Source: Pseudomonadales bacterium
GTDB taxonomy: Bacteria; Pseudomonadota; Gammaproteobacteria; Pseudomonadales; Pseudohongiellaceae
Direction of reading: 5' to 3'
Length of the DNA: 64,000 nt
Assembly: GCA_012103535.1 (NCBI GenBank)
Contig: WLWQ01000002.1
Location: 1,178,001 to 1,242,000 of the forward strand
This document shows, in pieces, positions 9,059 to 17,606 of this stretch. The position numbers were made by a program, and so were the translations under genes. The number at the start of each line of letters is the position of its first letter. Within the stretch, counting starts at the first letter, position 1. The notes below the pieces were generated by a model. That model searched no databases, was not told where the DNA came from, and was given only the letters and a program-made list of their open reading frames with translations.

Positions 9059-9805
9059 ATGATTGTTAGATTTCTGGCCCTGCTGGTCTTGCCGATTATT
9101 GCGTATTACTTTGTGAAAGAAGTAAGTCAGCGCTATAGCTTTACTTCGCGCCAAACCCAAATTTTGTTTCTTATTGTTGCGGCTTTGTTAGTAATAGGTG
9201 TGCTGATTGTGCTTGGGCGATTGCCAATAGGATTTATATTGGCGCCGTTGGGAGCGGCCGCCGCTTTTGTTCTTCGTTTCTTGCCGACCTTGTTGCGATT
9301 GCTGCCAATGTGGCAGATGTTTAAGAGCCGAGCCGCAGCGGCCAAGCCGCGCCAGGAAGGACAGAACTCAACCATCAGAACAGAATATCTCTCCATGGAG
9401 CTGGCGCACGATAGCGGCGATATGGATGGTGAGGTATTAAAAGGAAAGTACCGCAATAAATTACTGTCCAACTTGTCACTCGATCAACTTCTCGAGCTCT
9501 ACGATGAATGTTTAGCGGATGTAGATTCGAGCCAGGTATTAGAAGCATACATTGAGCGAAATCATCCGGAATGGCGTGAACAAGGTAAATTCAGCAGCGA
9601 TTCTCCGACTGCAGTCGAAGAATCGAGCATGGATCACCAGTTAGCTATTGAAGTTTTGGGATTAACGGATCCAGTGGATAAAGAAAAGATTGTGCAGGCT
9701 CATCGAAAACTTATGCAGAAACTGCACCCTGATCGAGGTGGTTCTGACTATTTGGCCAAGAAGATTAATATGGCGAAGGACTTTTTGCTGAATGAGTTGG
9801 AATAG
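9059..9805 (+). CDS. Membrane-anchored J-domain protein (Tim14/DjlA-like)
   Basis: 248 residues. Two or three transmembrane segments lie at about 2-20, 33-52 and 57-85; a linker and helical segment follow, then a C-terminal J-domain (about 190-248) with the HPD motif in KLHPDRGG that stimulates Hsp70 ATPase. A C-terminal J-domain behind an N-terminal membrane anchor resembles mitochondrial Tim14/Pam18. The residues about 130-180 (LLSNLSLDQLLELYDECL and after) look like a separate small helical module. It probably recruits DnaK to the membrane. It is downstream of the VWA gene. Confidence 0.82.
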   Translation: MIVRFLALLVLPIIAYYFVKEVSQRYSFTSRQTQILFLIVAALLVIGVLIVLGRLPIGFILAPLGAAAAFVLRFLPTLLRLLPMWQMFKSRAAAAKPRQEGQNSTIRTEYLSMELAHDSGDMDGEVLKGKYRNKLLSNLSLDQLLELYDECLADVDSSQVLEAYIERNHPEWREQGKFSSDSPTAVEESSMDHQLAIEVLGLTDPVDKEKIVQAHRKLMQKLHPDRGGSDYLAKKINMAKDFLLNELE

Positions 9806-9917
9806 TTTTTTCTTCGGCACGACTTATTATTCAAGTGGATTAACGTAACTAAATAGGGTAAAAAACAAGCGAAGTGTAAACTTCTTGCGACTCTAAATAG
9901 AACATTAGAAAGCCACA

Positions 9918-11243
9918 ATGATCAAACCAACAGACCTTTTCAAATCCGCAACTCTGATTGAGCGAAATGAGTTAAAAGCAGTTTTAATTTCTTTTGCGCT
10001 GGCGTTTATCTTAATGGGCGCTTATTACATTTTACGGCCCGTAAGAGATGCAATGGCCAGTGACTGGACCAATACTGAAATTAGCGTGTTGTGGAATATT
10101 CAGTTTTTTTTAAGTTTGACCTTCGTTGCTATTTATGGCGTAGCGGTTTCCCGAATTAATTTCAAATATCTGGTTCCCGCAGTTTACGGTTTTTTTGCTG
10201 TTAGCTTCGTATGCTTTTATCTGGGATCCAGTCTGATTACAAATCCAGTGTTATTGGATAAAGGCTTTTATTTATGGGTTAGCCTGTTTTCTTTGTTTCA
10301 TGTTTCTGTTTTCTGGAGCTTGATGGCGGATCTCTATACTAAAGAACAATCCAAGAGACTATTCGCATTTATATATATGGGAGCAAGTGCGGGTGCAATA
10401 GTTGGACCGTTGGTAGCAGCAGTCGCAGTTAGCATTACAAGCGCAGAAACTTTGATGCTTTGGGCATCGCTAGTTTTGCTGGTGCCACTTCCTATTATTT
10501 TTTATTTGCAGCGCCTAAAAGTTGTTGAACTCCATAATGAAGAAGTAAGTGCGGATTTATCCCATTTAAAAATCGGTGGTAATCCTCTAGAAGGATTCAA
10601 GCAGTTTTTTACTAGCCCATATCTGGTTGGCATCGCAGCATTCATACTTTTATATACTGCTATTGGCTCATTTGCTTACTTTGAGCAGACTAACCTGTTA
10701 AGAGATTTCACGCGAGATGAGCGAACTGAAATTCTGGCTATCTTGGCGGTTGTAGTTAATTTCCTAACATTTACCCTAGGGTTTTTTGCAACAAGTCGCT
10801 TAGCAACTAAATTCGGAATGCCTACTACGCTAGCGATAATACCGATTTTTATGTGTGCGGCCTTATTGATACTCGCATTTGCTCCTTTATTAACGGTACT
10901 GCTTGCGCTTCAGGTCGCGCGACAAGCAGGCAATTATGGCGTCACCCGTCCCGCACGAGAGATGTTATTCACCGCTGTGCCGCGAGAAAGCCGCTTTAAA
11001 GCTAAACCAGTGGTTGATGTAGCTATCTATCGGGGTGGAGACGCCGTCTGGGCTTCTGCATTCGCGCTGCTAACCGATGGAGTAGGCTTAGGCATTGCTG
11101 CAATGGCAGCAATTGGCGCAGGGATTGCTGCTATATGGGCAGCCACGGGCGTTGTACTGGGTAGAGCATTCAATACCAAGAGCAATCCTTTAGAACAATC
11201 TCCAGCAACAGATACTCTTTCTGCTGAATTTTCTCCTAACTAA
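9918..11243 (+). CDS. MFS-type carrier related to ATP/ADP translocases
   Basis: 441 residues with about 12 predicted membrane helices. The segment MGAYYILRPVRDAM near residue 33 recalls the rPlkD block of bacterial and plastid ATP:ADP antiporters, but the protein is shorter than those (about 500) and the family in free-living bacteria is uncharacterised. A conserved basic loop (VTRPAREMLFTAVPRESRFKAK, split about residues 340-361) lies late in the protein. The substrate is unknown; a nucleotide or other anionic metabolite is a guess. It is a single gene between the J-domain gene and fumarase. Confidence 0.7.
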   Translation: MIKPTDLFKSATLIERNELKAVLISFALAFILMGAYYILRPVRDAMASDWTNTEISVLWNIQFFLSLTFVAIYGVAVSRINFKYLVPAVYGFFAVSFVCFYLGSSLITNPVLLDKGFYLWVSLFSLFHVSVFWSLMADLYTKEQSKRLFAFIYMGASAGAIVGPLVAAVAVSITSAETLMLWASLVLLVPLPIIFYLQRLKVVELHNEEVSADLSHLKIGGNPLEGFKQFFTSPYLVGIAAFILLYTAIGSFAYFEQTNLLRDFTRDERTEILAILAVVVNFLTFTLGFFATSRLATKFGMPTTLAIIPIFMCAALLILAFAPLLTVLLALQVARQAGNYGVTRPAREMLFTAVPRESRFKAKPVVDVAIYRGGDAVWASAFALLTDGVGLGIAAMAAIGAGIAAIWAATGVVLGRAFNTKSNPLEQSPATDTLSAEFSPN

Positions 11244-11347
11244 TTCAGCCTCCATCCAAGCCTCAATAACTCTGTTCCAACCCTCTATGTAGTTGCGTAA
11301 AGTGCTAGAATACGAGAAGCACTGGCTAGATTTAGGACCTGTATCTA

Positions 11348-12874
11348 ATGACTCTAATCCGCAACGAAGATGTAATCCAGAGCGTCGCCGATGCCCTGCA
11401 GTATATTTCTTACTATCATCCTTTGGACTTTGTAAAAGCCGTTAACGAGGCTTATGAAAAAGAGGAATCGCCTGCTGCCAAAGATGCGATGGCACAGATT
11501 CTTATAAATTCTCGTCTATGTGCGGAAGGCAAAAGACCTATTTGTCAGGATACTGGCATCGTCACTGTATTTCTAAAAATTGGAATGAATGTTAGCTGGG
11601 AAGGAGACATGTCTGTCGCAGACATGGTCAACGAAGGGGTACGCCGAGCTTACTTGTTACCGGATAACGTTTTAAGAGCATCAATTCTTGAAGATCCTGC
11701 CGGTGCTCGTAGAAACACCCGGGACAATACACCGGCGGTAATACATACAGAATTAGTTCCTGGAAGTTCCATCGAAGTGAAGCTGGCCGCCAAAGGTGGT
11801 GGCTCAGAAAACAAGGCGAAGATGGCCATGTTGAATCCGAGTGACAATATCGCGGACTGGGTAGAGAAAACCTTGCCTACAATGGGAGCGGGCTGGTGCC
11901 CACCTGGCATGCTAGGCATAGGAGTTGGAGGGACTGCGGAAAAAGCGGCAGTGTTCGCTAAGGAATCATTAATGGATCCCATCGATATTCATGAGTTGAA
12001 ACTACGCGGGCCACAGAATCGCATTGAAGAATTACGCCTGGAAATAATGGACCGAGCAAACGCTTTAGGAATAGGTGCCCAGGGGCTTGGCGGCCTAACT
12101 ACAGTTCTCGATGTAAAGATATTGGATTACCCGACTCATGCAGCTTCATTACCTGTTGCAATGATCCCAAACTGTGCTGCAACTCGTCATGCACATTTTA
12201 ATCTCGATGGAAGTGGTGTGGCAGAACTTAAGCCGCCAAGCCTCGATGAATGGCCCGAAATAACTTGGGACGTCGGTCCTAGAGCGCGAAAAGTAAATTT
12301 GGATGCAATTACAGCTGCTGATATTGCTGCGTGGGAGCCAGGAGAAACATTATTGCTCTCAGGAACCATGCTCACGGGAAGAGATGCTGCCCATAGACGC
12401 TTGCTCAACATGATTAACAATGGCGAGTCACTTCCAGCAGGGGTGAATTTCGATAATAAGTTTATCTATTACGTCGGCCCAGTAGATCCGGTGCGCGATG
12501 AAGTTATTGGCCCGGCAGGACCAACAACTGCGACCCGGATGGATAAGTTTACCGATGAGCTTTTAGAGAAAACCGGACTCATTGGCATGATTGGAAAGGC
12601 CGAAAGAGGGCCGAGCGGCATTGAAGCAATTCGAAAGCACAAGGCGGTTTATTTAATGGCGGTAGGCGGAGCGGCCTATCTGGTGTCGAAGGCTATCAGG
12701 AAGGCTCGCATAGTAGCCTTTGAAGACCTTGGGATGGAAGCGATCCACGAATTTGAAGTCGAAGAAATGCCAGTTACAGTTGCCGTAGATGTGAACGGCA
12801 CTTCTGTGCACCAGACAGGTCCGGAAATTTGGAAAGCAAAGATTGCCGAAGAACACGCCATCGAGGTGACTTGA
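11348..12874 (+). CDS. fumA: Class I iron-sulfur fumarate hydratase
   Basis: 508 residues, fused alpha and beta domains as in class I fumarases. The N-terminal catalytic domain (about 1-290) carries three cysteines that could ligate the [4Fe-4S] cluster, in RPICQDTG (about residue 66), the GAGWCPPGM block and PNCAATRHAH. The C-terminal domain begins near residue 300. It converts fumarate to L-malate in the TCA cycle and is oxygen-sensitive. The GTATCTAATG start has little Shine-Dalgarno. It is convergent with fabY, with 17 bp between stops and a small TTCCG/CGGAA hairpin (12875-12890). The symbol is by family; fumB would be indistinguishable. Confidence 0.9.
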   Translation: MTLIRNEDVIQSVADALQYISYYHPLDFVKAVNEAYEKEESPAAKDAMAQILINSRLCAEGKRPICQDTGIVTVFLKIGMNVSWEGDMSVADMVNEGVRRAYLLPDNVLRASILEDPAGARRNTRDNTPAVIHTELVPGSSIEVKLAAKGGGSENKAKMAMLNPSDNIADWVEKTLPTMGAGWCPPGMLGIGVGGTAEKAAVFAKESLMDPIDIHELKLRGPQNRIEELRLEIMDRANALGIGAQGLGGLTTVLDVKILDYPTHAASLPVAMIPNCAATRHAHFNLDGSGVAELKPPSLDEWPEITWDVGPRARKVNLDAITAADIAAWEPGETLLLSGTMLTGRDAAHRRLLNMINNGESLPAGVNFDNKFIYYVGPVDPVRDEVIGPAGPTTATRMDKFTDELLEKTGLIGMIGKAERGPSGIEAIRKHKAVYLMAVGGAAYLVSKAIRKARIVAFEDLGMEAIHEFEVEEMPVTVAVDVNGTSVHQTGPEIWKAKIAEEHAIEVT

Positions 12875-12891
12875 TTCCGAAACTGCGGAAA

Positions 12892-14820
12892 TTAATCAGT
12901 ACACATATCTGCGTAACTGTTTTCCAATTCCAAGGAAATTGTTGGTGCAATCTCTTTCACACTGATTGATGCAGAATCTATTTCCAGTGCTTCGCTGCCT
13001 AAGACATTGTGGTCAAATTTGTAAATGGTATTGTTGCTACCTTCAATTGTGACTTTGTCGTAAGCTGCAGTTTGTTCAGCTACTGCCTCATTTCGTTTTT
13101 TGAAATCCACCAGCGCACTCGCGCCATGTCTTTTTTCTAACATCCGCTCAACAACATGTGGTGCTAATATCGAAGCGCTGGCGTTGTTACCGCCAAATCC
13201 TTTTGAGTTAATGATCGATGCATCTATATTACTTGCACCCAGTTCTGTATGGGTCAGCAAGAAATCCAAATTGGCCTGAGTCACATCATCGGCGATATGA
13301 TCGATAGTTAAGATTCCAGGCAGAATTCCATGGACGAAGGATCCAAGAGTGGCAGCTAACTGATCTCCTGCTGATGTTGCAATAGAATGGCCGACATAAG
13401 ATTTAATAGCAGTAACCGGCCATTTCTCTATGCCAAACGTTTGAGCGATCTCGCTCAATATGTGTGATTCAGTCGTTCTATTTTGCGGCGTTCCTGTTCC
13501 ATGGGCTTGCACATAGGTACGCTGTCGCAGGGATTCGTCTCCAAGAACATTTTGCGTAGCAGCTGCCGCTTTTGCCATGGAAATATAATTGCCTAAGCCA
13601 GGACTGGTAATGGATTTCTTATGGCCATCTGCGGCAACGAATACTTCGTTAACCGCGCCAAGAATATTTGCACCGAGTTCCAGCGCGAGTTCGTCGTCAA
13701 AAAGTACAACGAACTGGGATGCTTCAGCGACAGTAAATCCAGTATTACTGGAAAAAGGCCGGCAGGCTCTGCGGTAATCCGGTTCTTTGTCGGCACCAAG
13801 CCCATCTAGCTTACGTAATGAAGCATCATCTGCCAGCGCATTCATCGTGGAAAAGCCATCTAGCGATTCGGGAAAGATGGGTGCTTCAGTCGTTCCGACG
13901 ACAACAACCCGATGAGTACCAGATTGAATATCTCTTACAGCTTGTCTTAAGTTATAGAGGAAAGTTGCACAGGCGGCGACATTGGTGCCATTTGTCCCTA
14001 AATTTCCTAAGAGATAAGCGTTAACAAAATCCGCCGGCATTTCGGCGTAACCTAACGGCATTTGTTTAGAAGTGACTTTTTTTCCAAGAATGCGTGCCTG
14101 TAACAATCCGCCAAAGCCGTTGTAATCCAATTGACCCATGGCGCTGCCGGCATAGACGCCGATTTGGTCAGGCGCTACAGTTTGTCGAACCGTTTCCCAA
14201 TCGATACCCAGGGAGTTAATAGCGTCTGAAGCTGAATAGACAGTTAGCTGCAATGCGCGGGGATGATTTCGTGCCTGGTATAAGGATTCCGGATTAAATC
14301 CCGAAGGAAGTTGTCCTGCACAGTTCACTTCTGTTTTACGGAAGCAGTCCAACAAAACATCGAAATTTTGTTCAATTTGGACAGTGACTTTCTTGGAAGA
14401 ATCACCCGCAATCGAATTAACCTTCCAACCAGGAGGCAACGGCTTAGGTAGCTGCTTCTCTTTAAGTTCGAATTCGAAGCCAGCACCATTGATGCTGGAG
14501 AGATGGGCGCGCTTATGAAAATGAATGTGGTTAGGATCGAATAAGTTGTGTTCCAGTTTGCGAATAAGCGTCGATTGCTTCAGCTCTGTCTTAATACTCG
14601 AGATATAGGTTTCGAGTTCAACCTGATTGCCATTTCCATCGACCCAGGAATCGTTCTCCTTTTTCAGGCGGCCGGTTAGTGCTGCCAGGGCAGAATAAGT
14701 TTTCAATGCCTGCTCATCACTCAGCGCATCTATCACTAATCTGCGGTAGGCATGATGTCCAGAACTGCGCCCAGCAGCATTAATGCCGCCGAGGCCGGTA
14801 ATAATAGGTAGTCTGGCCAT
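12892..14820 (-). CDS. fabY: Beta-ketoacyl-ACP synthase FabY
   Basis: 642 residues from the ATG at 14820. The opening MARLPIITGLGGINAAGRSS closely resembles Pseudomonas FabY (PA5174), the ketosynthase that starts fatty-acid synthesis from acetyl-CoA and malonyl-ACP there. The ketosynthase core has the nucleophile Cys at about residue 284 (NVAACATFLYN) and the two histidines in QAHGTGTPQ and YVGHSIATSAGD. The N-terminal 150 residues and the last 100 are outside a plain KAS fold, as in FabY. A TTG 18 bases upstream is also in frame. It is a single gene; its promoter region faces the MBL gene. Whether fabH is also present cannot be judged from this window. Confidence 0.88.
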   Translation of the reverse strand: MARLPIITGLGGINAAGRSSGHHAYRRLVIDALSDEQALKTYSALAALTGRLKKENDSWVDGNGNQVELETYISSIKTELKQSTLIRKLEHNLFDPNHIHFHKRAHLSSINGAGFEFELKEKQLPKPLPPGWKVNSIAGDSSKKVTVQIEQNFDVLLDCFRKTEVNCAGQLPSGFNPESLYQARNHPRALQLTVYSASDAINSLGIDWETVRQTVAPDQIGVYAGSAMGQLDYNGFGGLLQARILGKKVTSKQMPLGYAEMPADFVNAYLLGNLGTNGTNVAACATFLYNLRQAVRDIQSGTHRVVVVGTTEAPIFPESLDGFSTMNALADDASLRKLDGLGADKEPDYRRACRPFSSNTGFTVAEASQFVVLFDDELALELGANILGAVNEVFVAADGHKKSITSPGLGNYISMAKAAAATQNVLGDESLRQRTYVQAHGTGTPQNRTTESHILSEIAQTFGIEKWPVTAIKSYVGHSIATSAGDQLAATLGSFVHGILPGILTIDHIADDVTQANLDFLLTHTELGASNIDASIINSKGFGGNNASASILAPHVVERMLEKRHGASALVDFKKRNEAVAEQTAAYDKVTIEGSNNTIYKFDHNVLGSEALEIDSASISVKEIAPTISLELENSYADMCTD

Positions 14821-15031
14821 AAGTGTTGCCGCTATCAATTCCCGTAAAGTTGGTTGGACTATATAGATTCAGGACTGTTTTCGACTATGTTATATTAGAC
14901 AACAATTAGGCCATATCGGCCATGAACAACCAATATCGAATTAATAGGTCTGCCATTGAGCTGTGCTTGCATAAATGCAGGCGGCCACATAGCATTGCTC
15001 CACAACCTTATTGCAAGGTATGGGAGGTCCA

Positions 15032-15898
15032 ATGAATAAAAATAACGTGGTAGCAAAATTAGCTGCTGTCTTTCTCAGTCTTTTTTCGATCTCAGTTTAC
15101 GGCCAGGATCGATTTGCTAATGTCACTATTGAGACGGTGCCGGTGGCGGGCAATATTTCTATGTTGATCGGACAGGGAGGCAATATCGGTGTCTCTGCTG
15201 GCGCCGATGGCATTCTGATCATCGATGATCAGTTCGCGCCTTTAGCCGGGCGTATTAAGGATGCAATTGAGGCTTTAGGTTCCGACACGCCCAAGTTCCT
15301 GTTAAACACTCATTTTCACGGTGATCATGTTGGCGGAAATGCCGAGTTTGGTGCAGACAGCGTAATTATTGCCCATGAAAACGTGAGAGTACGTATGGCT
15401 GCAGGAGATGCGCCTGCGGTTGCACTTCCTGTAGTGACTTATGATGACGATGTGTCTATTCATTTTAACGGGGAAATGGTGACTTTAATCCATGTACCCA
15501 GAGGACATACTGATACCGATAGCGTCGTCTATTTTGAAGATTCCAATGTTATTCACATGGGTGACCACTTTTTCAACGGGGCTTTCCCCTTCGTAGATTT
15601 GGAGAATGGCGGTACCGTGCAAGGCTACATCAGTAATCTGGAAAAAGTGATTTCCTGGATCTCCGATGATACTTCAATAATTCCTGGTCACGGCCCATTA
15701 GCTAATAAGAGCGATCTTTTAAATTTCTACAATGTAGTTAAAGACACTTCGATCGATATTCGAGTAAAGAAATCGCAACGCATGAGTGTGGAAGATATTG
15801 TCGCCGAAGGACTTGGTCCTGATTTGGAGTCCTGGGGCGGTGGATTTATTAGCGAAGAAGCATGGATAACCACTGTTTTTAACAGCTATCCTAGATAA
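15032..15898 (+). CDS. Exported metallo-beta-lactamase-fold hydrolase
   Basis: 288 residues with an N-terminal signal peptide (VVAKLAAVFLSLFSISVYG, cleavage near residue 25). The zinc-binding set is complete: THFHGDHVGG, the His of PRGHTDTDS, the Asp of HMGDHFFNG and the His of IPGHGPLAN. This pattern belongs to the periplasmic cyclase/hydrolase subgroup related to subclass B3-like and SoxH/quinoprotein-relay type proteins rather than a proven beta-lactamase. The substrate is unknown. GGGAGG lies 4 bases before the ATG. A strong terminator follows at 15923. Confidence 0.85.
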   Translation: MNKNNVVAKLAAVFLSLFSISVYGQDRFANVTIETVPVAGNISMLIGQGGNIGVSAGADGILIIDDQFAPLAGRIKDAIEALGSDTPKFLLNTHFHGDHVGGNAEFGADSVIIAHENVRVRMAAGDAPAVALPVVTYDDDVSIHFNGEMVTLIHVPRGHTDTDSVVYFEDSNVIHMGDHFFNGAFPFVDLENGGTVQGYISNLEKVISWISDDTSIIPGHGPLANKSDLLNFYNVVKDTSIDIRVKKSQRMSVEDIVAEGLGPDLESWGGGFISEEAWITTVFNSYPR

Positions 15899-15922
15899 GA
15901 ATTATTTCTCTTTAGTCGTTCG

Positions 15923-15951
15923 TGGCCCGCTTCAATGCGGGCCATTTATTT
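15923..15951 (+). terminator. Rho-independent terminator after the MBL gene
   Basis: 8-bp GC-rich stem TGGCCCGC (15923-15930) / GCGGGCCA (15937-15944), 6-nt loop, followed by TTTATTT. The next gene starts only 11 bp further on, so its transcription must begin within or before this structure, or read through it. Confidence 0.85.
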
Positions 15952-15961
15952 GTAGCGAATT

Positions 15962-16504
15962 GTGAACATTTCGAAAGACTATCTCTCGCGCTTAAGCGCC
16001 CTGCACAATGCCTTGGGTATTCCTGAAAATTACATGGATACCTGTTCCTTGCCTGTTTGCGAAGAGCCTGCTGATCTGGTTGATACTGAAGCAGATTTCT
16101 ACGGTCGACCGCAGCGCTTAACTGCAGGCGCCTTTGCCGCCTGGACCGCCATGAAGGCAGCGGCATCCAATGACAAGGTCACAATTTTCCTGATCTCAGC
16201 GTATCGAGATGTTGATTATCAGCACAATGTCATAGCCAGGAAATTAGCCGAGGGAAGGGTGATCTCGGAAGTACTGCAAGCGAATGCAGCACCGGGATAC
16301 AGCGAGCATCACACAGGCCGCGCAGTGGATATAGGTACGCCTGGTTGCGATGCCCTGGTGGAAGCATTTGAGAATACAGAAGCTTTTCAATGGCTTAAAA
16401 CCAACGGGAATAAATACGGATTTATTATGAGTTATCCGAAGAACAATCCGCACGGGATTAACTATGAACCCTGGCATTGGTGTTTCCGCAGACCAGAAGA
16501 ATAG
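15962..16504 (+). CDS. D-Ala-D-Ala carboxypeptidase of the VanY/M15B family
   Basis: 180 residues. The M15B zinc-peptidase motifs are intact: SAYRDVDYQ (about residue 79), GYSEHHTGRAVDI (SxHxxGxAxD, about 117-129) and the EPWHW block near the C-terminus. These enzymes trim the terminal D-Ala from peptidoglycan stem peptides or their fragments. No signal peptide is evident from the GTG start at 15962, so it may be cytoplasmic and act in muropeptide recycling, or the true start may be missed. No vancomycin-resistance genes are nearby, so resistance is not implied. Confidence 0.85.
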   Translation: MNISKDYLSRLSALHNALGIPENYMDTCSLPVCEEPADLVDTEADFYGRPQRLTAGAFAAWTAMKAAASNDKVTIFLISAYRDVDYQHNVIARKLAEGRVISEVLQANAAPGYSEHHTGRAVDIGTPGCDALVEAFENTEAFQWLKTNGNKYGFIMSYPKNNPHGINYEPWHWCFRRPEE

Positions 16505-16577
16505 GGAGCCTTCTTAAAATTTAGACAAATGTATTTGAAAGGGGTAATCTAAACTCATTGCACAAGATGGAGGGGGA

Positions 16578-16763
16578 ATGCTCATAAATCACCCAGTGCA
16601 GCATTCGAAATTGATTCCGCAAGTTCTAGGTACTCCGGTATTTAGCCCCCCAACTCAAACTTATTTTTCAACCACTCTCAGTTTTGCAGAATTGCTTTCC
16701 GGCAAGGTTTTTTCCTGTGCGGAAATTATTGGCAGCTTGTTGAGCGGGAGAAACTATACTTAG
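16578..16763 (+). CDS. Doubtful small open frame with purine-rich ribosome-binding stretch
   Basis: 61 codons starting ATG CTC ATA. It is preceded by GGAGGGGG, which is close to the start (GGAGG ends 4 bases before the ATG). The translation has no recognisable family, no signal peptide and an unremarkable composition. Its stop codon lies within the left arm of the inverted repeat at 16756-16785. It may be a real small protein or chance; I lean to chance. Confidence 0.2.
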   Translation: MLINHPVQHSKLIPQVLGTPVFSPPTQTYFSTTLSFAELLSGKVFSCAEIIGSLLSGRNYT

Positions 16764-16785
16764 AGGAAACACTCTAACTAAGTAT
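16756..16785. repeat. Inverted repeat ATACTTAG/CTAAGTAT
   Basis: Perfect 8-bp arms (16756-16763 and 16778-16785) around a 14-nt centre that includes AG...CT pairing. There is no T-run, so it is not an intrinsic terminator; it could be an operator or an RNA hairpin upstream of hpf. Confidence 0.5.
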
Positions 16786-16803
16786 GGAACCGAGCGCAGA
16801 ATG

Positions 16804-16817
16804 ATATTGATCAATAT
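16804..16817. promoter_or_regulatory. 14-bp palindrome ATATTGATCAATAT upstream of hpf
   Basis: A perfect palindrome 85 bp before the hpf ATG. It contains TTGATCAA, which resembles an FNR/Anr half-site pair without the 4-bp spacer, so it is not a standard FNR box. A dimeric regulator site is plausible but not identified. Confidence 0.35.
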
Positions 16818-16901
16818 TTACTAGATATGAGGAGGTATCTTTAAAAACAGTTAACAGTATTAGTAAACCGCTATTTGAAAGTAATCAGGAGATAGTAATT
16901 T

Positions 16902-17273
16902 ATGACTAATGAATTCCAAATTGTTTTCCACAATATCGACCAGACTAGTGCCATTGCCGATGCAGTGCAAAAACGAATTAACAAACTGGAGCGTTATTGC
17001 GATCAGATAATCGCCGGTCGAGTTGTATTGGATTCACCCCATAATAATCATCATAAAGGCAAGGTCTATTCAGTTGGATTAGAAATACATACTCCTTCCA
17101 AAGAAGTCCGCGTCAATCAAGAACAGCATGATAATCATGCTCATGAAGATCTCTATATAGCAATTAGAGATGCGTTTAATGCAGCAGAACGTCAACTTAA
17201 ATCCATCGACAAAAAACATCGAAAGATTCCACCTCACAAAGATGGAACTGACTTCGACATTGAGGCTGCTTAA
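16902..17273 (+). CDS. hpf: Ribosome hibernation promoting factor family protein (HPF/RaiA)
   Basis: 123 residues. The N-terminal beta-alpha-beta-beta-beta-alpha fold of HPF/YfiA is recognisable (INKLERYCDQIIAGRVVLD near 26-44; DLYIAIRDAFNAAERQLK near 82-99), followed by a short polar tail. It binds the 30S decoding centre and helps silence ribosomes in slow growth. It lacks the long-HPF C-terminal domain. Unlike the usual rpoN-hpf-ptsN context it is away from rpoN and followed 10 bp later by a DUF1244 gene. A good Shine-Dalgarno (CAGGAGAT) lies upstream. Confidence 0.85.
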   Translation: MTNEFQIVFHNIDQTSAIADAVQKRINKLERYCDQIIAGRVVLDSPHNNHHKGKVYSVGLEIHTPSKEVRVNQEQHDNHAHEDLYIAIRDAFNAAERQLKSIDKKHRKIPPHKDGTDFDIEAA

Positions 17274-17283
17274 GGTTTTCACT

Positions 17284-17574
17284 ATGGATGAAAATGAGCG
17301 CATCGAAATAGAAGCTGCCACTTTTCGGAGGCTATTGAGTCATCTCGACAGTCACAAAGACGTGCAGAATATCGATCTTATGAATCTGGCAAGCTTTTGT
17401 AGGAACTGCTTGTCGAAATGGTATCGCGCTGAAGCAGAATCTCGCGGTCATGAAGTTGATTACGACAAGGCGCGAGAAATTGTTTATGGCATGCCTTATT
17501 CCGAATGGAAATCCAAATTTCAACAGGAAGCATCCCCGGAACAGTTAGAAAAATTCAGCCAACAAAATAGCTAA
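17284..17574 (+). CDS. DUF1244 family protein
   Basis: 96 residues, mostly helical. The block NIDLMNLASFCRNCLSKWY (about residues 27-45) with two closely spaced cysteines, and YGMPYSEWKSKFQ (about 66-78), are the DUF1244 signature. The function is unknown; a small cytoplasmic protein. The ATG at 17284 is 10 bp after the hpf stop, so it is probably co-transcribed with hpf and may matter in stationary phase. Confidence 0.85.
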   Translation: MDENERIEIEAATFRRLLSHLDSHKDVQNIDLMNLASFCRNCLSKWYRAEAESRGHEVDYDKAREIVYGMPYSEWKSKFQQEASPEQLEKFSQQNS

Positions 17575-17606
17575 AGCATAGTATCAGGACCAGCTCAGTC
17601 AGTTCT

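Larger units (their letters stand above)
16505..16901. other. 397-bp leader/intergenic region before hpf with several palindromes
   Basis: It holds one doubtful 61-codon frame (16578-16763), an 8-bp inverted repeat (16756-16785), a perfect 14-bp palindrome (16804-16817), and a GAGGAGG purine run near 16831 with no ATG behind it. A TATACT (16755-16760) could be a -10 element. The region is unusually long and structured compared with other gaps here, so a small RNA or a regulated leader of hpf is possible. Confidence 0.5.

Noticed and set aside
15032..15898. Beta-lactamase resistance gene
   Set aside because: The zinc motif alone does not show lactam hydrolysis; the fold serves many hydrolases.
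15962..16504. Vancomycin-resistance determinant
   Set aside because: The M15B motifs fit VanY, but there are no vanS/R/H/A/X genes and the organism is Gram-negative; a peptidoglycan-recycling role is more likely.
16804..16817. FNR/Anr binding site
   Set aside because: It has TTGATCAA with no 4-bp spacer; the FNR consensus needs TTGAT-N4-ATCAA. Kept only as an unassigned palindrome.
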